From the NCBI GenBank assembly GCA_900543215.1, contig UQQR01000006.1, forward strand, positions 1 through 64,000: 64,000 nt of DNA. Direction: 5' to 3'. Positions within the stretch are counted from its first letter, which is position 1. Each line of letters opens with the position of its first letter. Source of the stretch: an uncultured Oscillospiraceae bacterium (GTDB lineage: Bacteria > Bacillota > Clostridia > Oscillospirales > Acutalibacteraceae). The position numbers were made by a program, and so were the translations under genes. The notes under the pieces were generated by a model. That model made no database searches. It was given only the letters and a program-made list of their open reading frames with translations, and had not been told where the DNA came from. Of this stretch, positions 25,858 to 34,736 are shown piece after piece.

Positions 25858-27387
25858 ATGGAAGAAAAAATAATCAAATCAAGCGTTTTTGTAAATGAGA
25901 CCGTTTTTAACGAAACCTGCGAACAGCCTATAGATGTTGATTTCACTCTGCCCGATTTTTGTGCGGATATTTCCAAAATATTCAAATGCCGCGCGGTATC
26001 GCACATATCATCAAAGAGCCTTGGCGGTAAGGTAATAACAATAGACGGAAGTGTTTGCATCACTGTTATCTACTGCGATGAAAACGGTAAGCTCTGCTCA
26101 TACGAATATCAGTATCCGTTCAGTAAGAATCTTGAAATGGACGAGGAAGCGTCGGGAGCAAATCTTACCTGCCATTCAAAATGCGATTACATAAACTGCC
26201 GTGCCGTAACCGGCAGAAAGGTGGATATACACGGTGCCGTGAGCATAACCGTAAGGGTTTTTAAAAGAAAATCGACCGATATTGTATCGGATATTGACGA
26301 CTGCAACATCGAACAGCGCAGGGGCACGGCTCCCGCAACGGTTCCAATGGGTTATTCGGAAAAATATATTACGGTCGAAGAAGATATAGGCATAGGTCAG
26401 GGACAGCCTCAAATAGGCAGGATACTGAGATATGACGCCAAGCCCTGCGTAAGAGAAAGCAAAATAATAAACGATAAAATCGTGGTTAAGGGAGACATTT
26501 CTGTCTGGATACTGTATTCGCCGGACGGGGAAGGGGCAGAGCAATGCGTTAAAACGGTAATACCCTTCAGTCAGATAATGGATATGGAGGGCGTGACGGA
26601 TTCCTGCGAATGCGATACGGGCGCCGATGTGGCATTCCTTGAAATAAAGCCGAGAAATACGGACGACGGCGCTAAATGCTTTGCGTTTTCCGCAAAACTG
26701 CTTATAACAAGCGAGGCTTACTGCGGTAACGATGTCGCCGTTTTGCTTGACGCATTTTCACGCAAGTTTGCCGCTGATTTTAAGAGAGAGAGAATTTGCT
26801 TTAACAAAATCTGCGACAATATAAGCGAGATATTCCACTGTAAAAAGAACATAGAGCTTGACGAGCCGATTTCCTCCGTAATTGATTTATGGTGCGATAT
26901 ACAGTCGAGCAGTGTTAAATTCGAGGACGGCTCGATGATAATTAACGGCACGGTTTTAGCGAGCGTTATTTCCTGCGGCAGCGGCGGCGAAACGCTTTAT
27001 TTCGAAAAGCCTATCGATTTTGAGTACAAATATATGCTTAAAGGCAACACCGAGGGCTTGCACTGTACGCCTGAAATCAGCATAAGCTCTTGCGGATATA
27101 CAATAATGTCCGCCGAGACCGTGGAGCTTAGAATCGACCTTTCGATAAACGCCGCAATTTATTCCTCTAATAATATGCCGCTTATTACGGATGTTACGGT
27201 AGACGAAAACACTCCAGGCGTTCAAAACGCAAAATGCGCTATGACAATTTACTTCACCGCAGACGGCGAGTGCGTTTGGGATATTGCAAAGCACTATAAC
27301 GCAAGCGTTGAGGAAATTATGAAGATAAACGAGCTTGATGAAGAGTGCTTACCCGAGGGGAAGATGTTGTTGATACCGGCGATTTAA
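25858..27387 (+). CDS. sipL: SPOCS/LysM spore coat assembly protein, SipL-like
   Basis: A 509-residue protein with DUF3794 (SPOCS) repeats over most of its length; repeats are seen near residues 15-110, 180-270 and 340-430. A C-terminal LysM domain (about 465-508, WDIAKHYNASVEEIMKIN and ending MLLIPAI) follows. This is the architecture of C. difficile SipL, which binds SpoIVA and is needed to localise the coat around the forespore. No signal peptide is present, as expected for a mother-cell protein. GAGAGGAAAGAATT precedes the ATG. It indicates a spore-forming lineage. No clear sigma-A promoter precedes it. Confidence 0.85.
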   Translation: MEEKIIKSSVFVNETVFNETCEQPIDVDFTLPDFCADISKIFKCRAVSHISSKSLGGKVITIDGSVCITVIYCDENGKLCSYEYQYPFSKNLEMDEEASGANLTCHSKCDYINCRAVTGRKVDIHGAVSITVRVFKRKSTDIVSDIDDCNIEQRRGTAPATVPMGYSEKYITVEEDIGIGQGQPQIGRILRYDAKPCVRESKIINDKIVVKGDISVWILYSPDGEGAEQCVKTVIPFSQIMDMEGVTDSCECDTGADVAFLEIKPRNTDDGAKCFAFSAKLLITSEAYCGNDVAVLLDAFSRKFAADFKRERICFNKICDNISEIFHCKKNIELDEPISSVIDLWCDIQSSSVKFEDGSMIINGTVLASVISCGSGGETLYFEKPIDFEYKYMLKGNTEGLHCTPEISISSCGYTIMSAETVELRIDLSINAAIYSSNNMPLITDVTVDENTPGVQNAKCAMTIYFTADGECVWDIAKHYNASVEEIMKINELDEECLPEGKMLLIPAI

Positions 27388-27392
27388 AATAA

Positions 27393-27431
27393 AAAAATCC
27401 GATTATGAAGTAATTTCATAATCGGATTTTT
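27393..27431. terminator. Bidirectional terminator between sipL and the CDF gene
   Basis: AAAAATCCGATTATGAA (27393-27409) and TTCATAATCGGATTTTT (27415-27431) form a perfect 17-bp stem with A/T tails on both sides, placed between convergent genes. Confidence 0.92.
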
Positions 27432-27442
27432 GTTGCGTTTTG

Positions 27443-28642
27443 TTATTTGTTTTTTTCACCGCACGGCATAAAATCATTATCAAAGGTTATAACGCAACGG
27501 TAGGTCGGATTAAGCCTTGCGACTTTTTCTTTGATTATATTTTCAAGCTCTTCATGCGACATTTTAAATTCAGCCGGAACAACCACATCAAAAATCAAAT
27601 TAGTCCATTTTTCACCTGCGGGCGTCATACGGAAATCGTGCAAGGACATATAGGGGTCAATATCGGTTACAATTTTTTCAAGCTGCCGTCGGGTCTCGTT
27701 CACCGTTTCGTTATTTATGTCAATCGGGTCCATATGGATGACAAGCGCAATGTTGTATCTTTCCTTTACAAGCTTTTCGCACAGGTCTACCTGCTCATGG
27801 CATTTCACAAAATCCGAATTTTGCGGAACCTCAACATGAACGGACGCGAACTGGCGGCCCGGACCGTAATTGTGTACTATAAGGTCGTGAATACCTATAA
27901 ATCCCTCAAATGAGAGCACGGTGTTTTTGATTTCATTTATTGTGGTGCTGTCGGGCGGTGCGCCGAGGATAAGGTTAAGCGTGTCTCTACCGGTTAAAAA
28001 GCCTGAACACAGAATGAACACGGATAAAAGCAAACCCATTACGGCGTCGAGGTTAAAGGGGAGCTTTACAAGGCTTGAAACCCCTACCGAAATAAGTATA
28101 ACGCAGGTTGAAAGCATATCGTTGATCGAATCCTGCGCCGTAGCTTTAAACACACCCGAATCCGCTATTTTGCTTAATTTACTGTTGAAAATATACATCC
28201 ACAGCTTTACAAAAACGGAAATTACAAGAACCGCAACCGCAAGAACGGAATATACGGGGGCGGCTTCCTGCTTTATAAGCGCTTTAAGCGAGGCTTTAAA
28301 CAGCTCCGCTCCCACAAGAAGTATAAGCATTGCCACAATAAAAGCGGACATATATTCCATTCTGCCGTGACCGAACGGGTGGTCTCGGTCCGCCGGCTTT
28401 CCCGCCATTTTGAAGCCTATCAGCGTTATGACAGACGACCCCATATCGGACAGGTTGTTAAGACCGTCAGCCGTTACGGAAATACTCGCCGTCATAAGAC
28501 CGGCGGTAATTTTTATTATGCAAAGCAGCATATTGCAAAATATACCTACACCGCCGCTTAGCGTTCCGTATTTTCGTCGGACAGCAGGGTTTAAAACTTC
28601 GTCGCCGTTTTTCACAAAAAGCTTTATTAACAGCCGTGTCAT
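27443..28642 (-). CDS. Cation diffusion facilitator family metal exporter
   Basis: CDF transporter of 399 residues that exports divalent metals (Zn2+, Fe2+ or Mn2+) against protons. Six membrane helices are followed by a cytoplasmic domain (about 215-300) and an additional C-terminal extension of about 90 residues. Metal-site residues are seen in TADGLNNLSDMGSS (helix 2) and in helix 5, with the motif DHPFGHGRMEY between helices 2 and 3. The start overlaps the ddl stop by 1 nt (TAATG), so it is the last gene of the hydrolase-murF-ddl operon. Its metal is not predictable here. Confidence 0.92.
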   Translation of the reverse strand: MTRLLIKLFVKNGDEVLNPAVRRKYGTLSGGVGIFCNMLLCIIKITAGLMTASISVTADGLNNLSDMGSSVITLIGFKMAGKPADRDHPFGHGRMEYMSAFIVAMLILLVGAELFKASLKALIKQEAAPVYSVLAVAVLVISVFVKLWMYIFNSKLSKIADSGVFKATAQDSINDMLSTCVILISVGVSSLVKLPFNLDAVMGLLLSVFILCSGFLTGRDTLNLILGAPPDSTTINEIKNTVLSFEGFIGIHDLIVHNYGPGRQFASVHVEVPQNSDFVKCHEQVDLCEKLVKERYNIALVIHMDPIDINNETVNETRRQLEKIVTDIDPYMSLHDFRMTPAGEKWTNLIFDVVVPAEFKMSHEELENIIKEKVARLNPTYRCVITFDNDFMPCGEKNK

Positions 28643-29829
28643 TAAAGCTTTACCCCTTTAGCGCCCTTTGTGCCGAAAGAAACGCCCGATAGAATGTTAG
28701 TGTCTATTGTAAATGTCAGGTTATCTCGGTTCCTCTGTCTCTTAAACGCCAGCGAAACAAGGCGATCGATCATATCGGTGTATTTAAGACCTGTTGCCTC
28801 CCAAAGATAAAAGGCGAGAGAACCGGGTATAGTGTTTATCTCGTTTGCGTAGACCTTATCGGTATCGCAGTCGATAAGGAAATCAATTCTTACAACGCCC
28901 GAAGCGCCCATTGCCTTAAAAATATCACAGGCAACCGTTCTTATTTCATCAGACTTTTCTTTTGTAAGGTCGGCGGGAATTTTTCTGCCGAGAGACGCCA
29001 TACCTTTACTGCCGCCCTTAGAACCCGAAAGGTATTTATCCTTATACGAAAGTATGGCGTCATGCATAAACGGCTCTTCGCAGACGCTTGCCTCACATTC
29101 GTCCGAGTCGCCTATTACAGAGCAGTTTATCTCACGCAGGTTTGTAACAGCGTGTTCCGCAAGCAATCTGTCCGCGAACGAAGCGGCGAGGGTAATGGCG
29201 GTGTCCAGCTCGTCTGCGCTGTTTACCTTTGATATGCCTACGCTTGAGCCTAAATTTACGGGCTTTATTATAAGCGGATAACCGATTTTTTCGGCAATTT
29301 CAGCCGAAACTGCGGCTTTATCGTTAAGATAATCTCTTGAACGGAATGTAATGCAGTCAAGAACAGGAAGACCCGCGCTTTTAAGCACACTTTTAAATAC
29401 CGCTTTATCCATACCCACAGCGGCGGAAAGTATATCGCAACTGATGTAGGGAATTCCGAGATATTCAAAATATCCCGCCATAGTGCCGTCCTCGCAGTTT
29501 GTTCCGTGGACAACGGGAAAGCATACATCAATTCCTATATCCTTCTTTTTTGAGAAAACGCCCGTATTCAGATACTTCATAAATACACCGTCGCCTTTTC
29601 TTATAAATGTAACAGGCTCGGCATTTTTTAAAAGCTCGGGCAGATTTCTGTAATTTTCGATTTCAAAAAGACAGCCGCCCGTGTACATTTCACCGTTTTT
29701 GGTGACATATACGGAGGTGACATCATATTTTTCACGGTTAATGGCACGCATTGCCTGAACGGCGGAAATAATTGATACCTCGTGTTCGACCGAGCGACAG
29801 CCGAAAAATACCGCAATATTAGTTTTCAT
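28642..29829 (-). CDS. ddl: D-alanine--D-alanine ligase
   Basis: ATP-grasp ligase making D-Ala-D-Ala for peptidoglycan. The N-terminal family motif is FFGCRSVEHEVSIISA. The ATP-grasp core shows PLIIKPVNLGSSVGISKV, and the metal-binding end reads YANEINTIPGSLAFYLW. At 395 residues it is longer than common Ddl (310-370). It has a Gly/Ser/Lys-rich insert (SGSKGGSKGMASLG) in the omega-loop region and a C-terminal tail of about 35 residues. The ATG at 29829 is preferred over GTG 29838 because AGGTG precedes it at proper distance. It directly follows murF, a functional pair. Confidence 0.93.
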   Translation of the reverse strand: MKTNIAVFFGCRSVEHEVSIISAVQAMRAINREKYDVTSVYVTKNGEMYTGGCLFEIENYRNLPELLKNAEPVTFIRKGDGVFMKYLNTGVFSKKKDIGIDVCFPVVHGTNCEDGTMAGYFEYLGIPYISCDILSAAVGMDKAVFKSVLKSAGLPVLDCITFRSRDYLNDKAAVSAEIAEKIGYPLIIKPVNLGSSVGISKVNSADELDTAITLAASFADRLLAEHAVTNLREINCSVIGDSDECEASVCEEPFMHDAILSYKDKYLSGSKGGSKGMASLGRKIPADLTKEKSDEIRTVACDIFKAMGASGVVRIDFLIDCDTDKVYANEINTIPGSLAFYLWEATGLKYTDMIDRLVSLAFKRQRNRDNLTFTIDTNILSGVSFGTKGAKGVKL

Positions 29830-29843
29830 AAAGCACACACCTA

Positions 29844-31430
29844 TCAGTTCAAATAATTATCCGGCAAATCGTTCTCAAGCAGAACAGCCGTGTTTTTATC
29901 CGCAAGACCGCCGTATATTTCCATGGCCTCTTTAAAGCTTGAAACCACAAACAGCTTATCTGACGGGAAGTTGACCGAGCATACGCCGTCCCTAAGCGGT
30001 TTTGAGCGGTTAAGTCCGACAAGTATAATTATATCACATATTTTTGCGGCTTCAACCCCCAACGCAAAATTGCAATCATATTCGCGAGTTCCGAGTTCAA
30101 TCAGTCCCGGTGTGATTATTACCTTTTTCATATTGTCAAAACGGGAAAGCACCCTTACAGCCTCAATCGAGCCTTCGGGGTTTGCGTTGTAGGCGTCGTC
30201 TATAAGCGTTGAGCCTGCAACGGATTGCTTGATTTCAAGCCTGTGCTCGGTAGGCTTAAGAGCCGCCGCGGCAAAGCGTATGCTCTCGCCGCTCACTCCG
30301 AGGAATGAAGCCAGTGCTGCGGCGCCCGTTATATTAATTATGTTATGAAGCCCCAAAAGCCTTGTTGAAATACAAATGCTGTCGTCTTTAGATTCAAATG
30401 TAAATTCAGAACCGTTTTTGCCGTAGGTAATGTTTGACGCACTGTAATCAAACCTTTGAGTTCCGTATATATTGTAAAGCGAGGGGTCTATTCTCTTGAT
30501 AAGCTCCGAACTGTCGCCGTTTACAAACATACTTCCTGAGTTTTTAAAAACCTCGTCCGCCAGCTCGAATTTTGTTTTAAATACATTGTCAACCGTTTTA
30601 AAGGTGTCAAGGTGCTGTTCGCCGACAGAGGTTATAATTCCGTATTTCGGATGAACAATATCACATATTTCTTTAATATCTCCGATATTTTTCGCACCCA
30701 TTTCGCATATAAATATTTCTGTCTGCGGTTTAAGCTGTTCTCTTACGGTTCTTACAACACCCATAGGTGTGTTAAAGCTGTGCGGCGTTGCAAGAACATT
30801 GTATTTTTCGCTTAAAATGCGGTTTAATATAAACTTAGTGGAGGTTTTGCCGTAGCTACCCGTAATGCCTATGACGATAAGGTCTTTGTGCGCCTTTAAA
30901 ATTTTCTTTGCGTCATTTATATACCATTTTGTAATTGCCTTATCAAGAGGTGCCGTTACAAAGCGGCAGAAAAGACACAAAAGGGGAGAAACAAATGAAA
31001 GCATAACGGTAAGCATTGCCGCAATTTCGCCTGCAAGGGTGCCGTAAAATACGCAAAAAAGGGTAATAAGAACAGCCAAAAGCACTATCGCCGCGGCAAA
31101 CAGCCTTTTAACGCGTCCTGTAAAAACAAGCTTTTTTATTGATTTTTTTTGAACCCTTACCGCCGTAATAATACGCACGGCAAGAACCGCCGCCATGAAT
31201 ATAAGGAATATGAGGTTGAGCTTTTCTTTATGCGAAAGAAGCGAAGCGATACAAAAACCGATACATTCAAGACATAAATATATTGAGTAACCGTCTTTGA
31301 CCCAAGAAAAATAGCGAGAGGGAAAATATGAGTTCTGCTGGAGCATCTGATTTTGCCGCACAAGCGCAAAAACGGCGGAGACGGCGGCGAGTATCAAGGA
31401 TGAAAGATATAAATAATTCAAAACACGCAC
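29844..31430 (-). CDS. murF: MurF-like Mur ligase with an N-terminal membrane domain
   Basis: UDP-MurNAc-tripeptide:D-Ala-D-Ala ligase. The ATP-binding loop is IGITGSYGKTSTKFIL (near residue 195). The central domain has NTPMGVVRTV, FICEMGAKNIGDI and the His-containing VGEQHLDTF, and the C-terminal ligase domain has DDAYNANPEGS. The usual N-terminal UDP-substrate domain is absent. In its place are about 170 residues with four or five hydrophobic helices, so the enzyme is probably membrane-bound. The frame may start with GTG 31430 or, with a better-spaced AGGGAG site, TTG 31421. It is followed by ddl, supplier of its dipeptide substrate. Confidence 0.88.
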   Translation of the reverse strand: MRVLNYLYLSSLILAAVSAVFALVRQNQMLQQNSYFPSRYFSWVKDGYSIYLCLECIGFCIASLLSHKEKLNLIFLIFMAAVLAVRIITAVRVQKKSIKKLVFTGRVKRLFAAAIVLLAVLITLFCVFYGTLAGEIAAMLTVMLSFVSPLLCLFCRFVTAPLDKAITKWYINDAKKILKAHKDLIVIGITGSYGKTSTKFILNRILSEKYNVLATPHSFNTPMGVVRTVREQLKPQTEIFICEMGAKNIGDIKEICDIVHPKYGIITSVGEQHLDTFKTVDNVFKTKFELADEVFKNSGSMFVNGDSSELIKRIDPSLYNIYGTQRFDYSASNITYGKNGSEFTFESKDDSICISTRLLGLHNIINITGAAALASFLGVSGESIRFAAAALKPTEHRLEIKQSVAGSTLIDDAYNANPEGSIEAVRVLSRFDNMKKVIITPGLIELGTREYDCNFALGVEAAKICDIIILVGLNRSKPLRDGVCSVNFPSDKLFVVSSFKEAMEIYGGLADKNTAVLLENDLPDNYLN

Positions 31431-31436
31431 TCCCTT

Positions 31437-32195
31437 TTATTTAATAAAACTGTCAAGTATTGCCGCCGTTTGATACGGCTGTTCTATAAAGGAAAAATGC
31501 CCCGCTCCCTTAATTACGCACAGTCCGCAGTCGGGAATAAGCGATTTAATGGTCTCGGCGTCCCGAAGCGGTGTGTCGCTGTCATTTTCGCCCCAAATAA
31601 GCAGGGTGGGCGCTTTTATGTTGCCTATAATATTTCTGAGGTCTGTGTTCACAAGAGATACCATTGTTTTTCTTAAAACCTCGGGTGCGGCATTGTAATC
31701 GGCAGAACCGTAACGGCGGCGAGCCTTGTTAAGCAGTCCCTCTGTTTTGCCGTTAAGCCCCGGCAGAGTAAGCACCCGTTTTATGGCTTTAAAGCATTTT
31801 GCCCTGAATTTTTGTTTAAGGCTTTTTTGGGGTATTAAACCGGCGGAATCAAGCAAAACTATTTTAGGAGGATTTACCATACCGTCAGCCGCCATTTTAA
31901 GCGTTACCCGTCCGCCGTGGGAGTGACCTATCATAATAGGGTCGTGAAGATCTACCTTTTTCATAAATTTAAGAACAAAGTCACAGTAATCGTCAAGAGT
32001 CCAGGGTGTTTTCATAGTCTCCGAACCGCCGCAGCCGGGGAAGTTTACCGCAACAAGACGGCAACGGACGCAAAGAGTATCCATAATTCCCTTGTAAACA
32101 TCAAAGGAAGAACCCCAGCCGTGCAGAAGCAGTACGGGAATACCCGTACCAACCTCAGTATATTGAATGTCAAGACCGTCTATAATAATATTCAT
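31437..32195 (-). CDS. Alpha/beta-fold hydrolase
   Basis: Serine hydrolase of 252 residues. It has the oxyanion motif LLHGWGSS, the nucleophile elbow GHSHGG, an acid residue near WGENDSDTP and the catalytic His in GAGHFSF. The substrate is unknown. The ATG at 32195 is chosen because the next in-frame ATG upstream (32237) overlaps the -10 box of the only promoter. It leads the operon with murF (6 nt away), ddl and a CDF exporter. A role in cell-wall or lipid precursor turnover is possible but unproven. Confidence 0.85.
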   Translation of the reverse strand: MNIIIDGLDIQYTEVGTGIPVLLLHGWGSSFDVYKGIMDTLCVRCRLVAVNFPGCGGSETMKTPWTLDDYCDFVLKFMKKVDLHDPIMIGHSHGGRVTLKMAADGMVNPPKIVLLDSAGLIPQKSLKQKFRAKCFKAIKRVLTLPGLNGKTEGLLNKARRRYGSADYNAAPEVLRKTMVSLVNTDLRNIIGNIKAPTLLIWGENDSDTPLRDAETIKSLIPDCGLCVIKGAGHFSFIEQPYQTAAILDSFIK

Positions 32196-32235
32196 ATCGT
32201 ATGACCCCAAATATATTTTATAGTTCTGAATTTCC

Positions 32236-32244
32236 ATTATACCA
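32236..32244 (-). promoter_or_regulatory. Extended -10 promoter of the hydrolase-murF-ddl operon
   Basis: On the minus strand TGG-TATAAT gives an extended -10 element at 32236-32244, with no convincing -35. Its position rules out the ATG at 32237 as the translated start. Confidence 0.55.
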
Positions 32245-32324
32245 AAAACGCGCTTAAAAAAGAAGTCTTTTTTTAAAAAAAGGAAAATTTATCAAATTAA
32301 CCGACAAAATTGTCAATTTGTCTA

Positions 32325-32353
32325 TTTACTTTTCGCTTTTAAACAGGTAGAAT
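32325..32353 (+). promoter_or_regulatory. Promoter of the V-ATPase operon
   Basis: TTTACT (32325-32330) and TAGAAT (32348-32353) with 17 bp between, 31 bp upstream of the first start codon. It is divergent from the hydrolase promoter. Confidence 0.6.
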
Positions 32354-32383
32354 ATTTACATAATGTATCCGGAGGTGTTATTG

Positions 32384-32695
32384 GTGGCAAAAAGTATGGC
32401 GGAAGAAATATTCGGCGCCGAACGGCAGGCGGAAAAAATTCTGTCGGATGCGGAAGACAATGCGCTTTTGCTTGAAAACCGTGCAAAAGAAAAAGCAAGG
32501 GACGAAAAAAAGCGCATTACGGACGAGGCTCACAGCTTTGCGGATGAGCTTTTGAAAAAAGCTTATGAGGACTCCGAAGCGTTAAAAAGCAGTGCGGTAA
32601 AGGAATCCGAAAAGGATACCGACGCTTTAAAACAGGCGTTTGAAAAAAACCTTAGCGCCGCCGCGCAGGCTGCAATCGAAATTATTGCCAAGTAA
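32384..32695 (+). CDS. ntpF: V-type ATPase peripheral stalk subunit (G/H, NtpF-like)
   Basis: A 103-residue, highly charged, almost wholly helical coiled-coil protein rich in Ala, Glu and Lys, as expected for the stalk subunit that pairs with NtpE. The GTG at 32384 is preferred: GGAGGTG at 32371-32377 gives 6-nt spacing, whereas ATG 32363 lies upstream of that site. It is first in the operon, exactly where ntpF stands in the Enterococcus hirae ntpFIKECGABD cluster. Sequence identity to named subunits is low, so the call rests on position and structure. Confidence 0.78.
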   Translation: MAKSMAEEIFGAERQAEKILSDAEDNALLLENRAKEKARDEKKRITDEAHSFADELLKKAYEDSEALKSSAVKESEKDTDALKQAFEKNLSAAAQAAIEIIAK

Positions 32696-32731
32696 ATTTC
32701 AAAAATTTTTATAAAAGTGTGGTGATTTGAT

Positions 32732-34735
32732 TTGGCTAAGCTTAAATGCAAACTTGTAAGTATCTATGCGCCGAGAAGCGAAGAAAAGGCGCTTTTAAGG
32801 CGGCTCCAGGAAATGTCGGTTATCGATATAGATACCGCGGCATCCGATGAAGAGACCGCCGCATTGCCCGACGGCTATTACAGAACCGATACCGACGACA
32901 GGACCACGGCTTACGAAAGAAACGCCGCTACCGCGGAATCGGCGCTTAAAATACTGTCGGTCCGTGCGCCGCATAAAAAGGGACTTGCCGGAATGTTCGG
33001 AGGCGCAAGATATCTTACCCCCGAACGCTTTTATTTAAAGCGTGAGCAGATTGAGAGTGCGCTTTCACTGGCAAACAGGGTTATTGAGGCCGACCGTGCC
33101 GTTGCGGAGGAAAAGGCGGAAATAGTAAGACTTAACACTACCCGTGAACAGATGCTTCCGTGGATGCCGCTTGATGTGCCGCTTTCTTTTTCGGGAACGG
33201 CAAAAACAAGGGCGTTTATAGGTACTGTTTCGGGTGTTTATACGCTTGACAGTCTGAACGAAAAAATTGCCGCCGCAGACCCGACCCTTTCTCTATATAC
33301 GGAGATAGTAAGCGTCGGCAAAAGTGTGACATATATTTTCGCGTGCTGTCCCGTTTCCGAACAGGCAAAAGCGGAAAGCGTATTAAGGGGACTTGCTTTT
33401 GCAAGACCCGTGCAGATAACCTCAAAGCTTCCCCGTGACAAAATAGCTTCGAAAGAGGAAAGAGCCGCCAAATGCAAGAAAAGAATTGACGGATATTTAA
33501 AGGAAATTAAGAAAATATCCGAAAGAACCGAAGAAATCGAAGGTCTTGCTGATTATTGCAGACGGCACGCCGAGCGATATAAGGCAATCGGCGAAACGGG
33601 CGGCACGGCTCACACGGTAATGATAAAGGGATATGTTGCCGAGCGTGATATGCCTTACCTTGAAAAACAGCTTAATCGACAGTTTACCGTTGTAATAGAG
33701 GCGGAGGACGCCGACGAGGAATTGGCTCCGGTACAGCTTCAGAACAATGCCTTTGCCCGTCCGGCGGAATCGCTTGTTAAAATGTATTCTCTGCCGGGAC
33801 CCCACGATATAGACCCGACCCCGATAACAGGCTTCTTCTATTACCTGTTTTTCGGTATGATGTTCTCCGACGCGGGCTACGGTCTTATAATGATATTGGC
33901 GACTACCTTTGCGCTCAAAAAGCTCCGTCCTTCGCCCAAAATGCGGCAGAGTATGCGGCTTTTCAGATACTGCGGAATTTCCACGCTTCTGTGGGGACTT
34001 GTTTACGGAAGCTTTTTCGGAGACAGTATAGCGGTTATAAGCGAAAAGTTCTTCGGTCATAAGGTTGCGCTTCCCGCGCTTATCGACCCGATGAACGGCG
34101 ACGCGGTTACGATGCTGATACTAAGCCTTGCTTTGGGACTGGTTGAAATAATCGTCGGTCTTTGCGCTAAATTCGCAACCTGTATGAAAAACGGCGATAA
34201 AGCAGGAGCGTTTTTCGACGCCGGACTTTGGATAACCCTTTTAACGGGTGTAGCCGTAATGGCTGTCGGATTTTATACGCTCCCTGTTTTGAAAACCGTA
34301 GGCGCGGTAATAGCGTTGGCTTCCGTTTTGGGTCTTATTCTCACTCAAGGCAGAGATAAGAAGAACCCTATAGCTCGGCTGTTCTCGGGTATCGCTTCGC
34401 TTTACGATATAACAAGCTATGTAAGCGACCTGCTTTCATTCTCGCGCCTTATGGCGCTGGGACTTACCACATCGGCAATGAGCGCGGTTTTCAATATGCT
34501 GGCAGGTATGGGCGGCAGAACGGTAGGCGGATTTATAATGCTTATTATTATATTCCCCGTCGGTCATGCCATAAACTTCGGTCTTAATGTGTTGGGCGCT
34601 TATGTCCATACGCTCAGACTTCAATATGTGGAGCTGTTCTCAAAATTCTACGAGGGCGGCGGCAGAGAATTCAAAGCATTCTCCGCAAATACGAAATACA
34701 CACAGTTGGATTTAAATTCTAAGGAGGAAAATTAA
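32732..34735 (+). CDS. ntpI: V-type ATPase subunit I (a-subunit homologue)
   Basis: A 667-residue stator and ion-channel subunit. The cytoplasmic half (about 1-340) is alpha/beta and coiled coil. The membrane half has seven or eight helices, beginning FFYYLFFGMMFSDAGYGL, the family signature. The conserved Arg of the ion path is expected in the later helices (SFSRLMALGL region). The TTG start at 32732 follows GTGGTGAT. The next gene, ntpK, encodes the rotor ring it contacts. Confidence 0.93.
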   Translation: MAKLKCKLVSIYAPRSEEKALLRRLQEMSVIDIDTAASDEETAALPDGYYRTDTDDRTTAYERNAATAESALKILSVRAPHKKGLAGMFGGARYLTPERFYLKREQIESALSLANRVIEADRAVAEEKAEIVRLNTTREQMLPWMPLDVPLSFSGTAKTRAFIGTVSGVYTLDSLNEKIAAADPTLSLYTEIVSVGKSVTYIFACCPVSEQAKAESVLRGLAFARPVQITSKLPRDKIASKEERAAKCKKRIDGYLKEIKKISERTEEIEGLADYCRRHAERYKAIGETGGTAHTVMIKGYVAERDMPYLEKQLNRQFTVVIEAEDADEELAPVQLQNNAFARPAESLVKMYSLPGPHDIDPTPITGFFYYLFFGMMFSDAGYGLIMILATTFALKKLRPSPKMRQSMRLFRYCGISTLLWGLVYGSFFGDSIAVISEKFFGHKVALPALIDPMNGDAVTMLILSLALGLVEIIVGLCAKFATCMKNGDKAGAFFDAGLWITLLTGVAVMAVGFYTLPVLKTVGAVIALASVLGLILTQGRDKKNPIARLFSGIASLYDITSYVSDLLSFSRLMALGLTTSAMSAVFNMLAGMGGRTVGGFIMLIIIFPVGHAINFGLNVLGAYVHTLRLQYVELFSKFYEGGGREFKAFSANTKYTQLDLNSKEEN

Positions 34736-34736
34736 A

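Noticed and set aside
32236..32241. ATG at 32237 as start of the alpha/beta hydrolase
   Set aside because: It overlaps the TATAAT box of the only visible promoter, so it would not be in the transcript; ATG 32195 is used.
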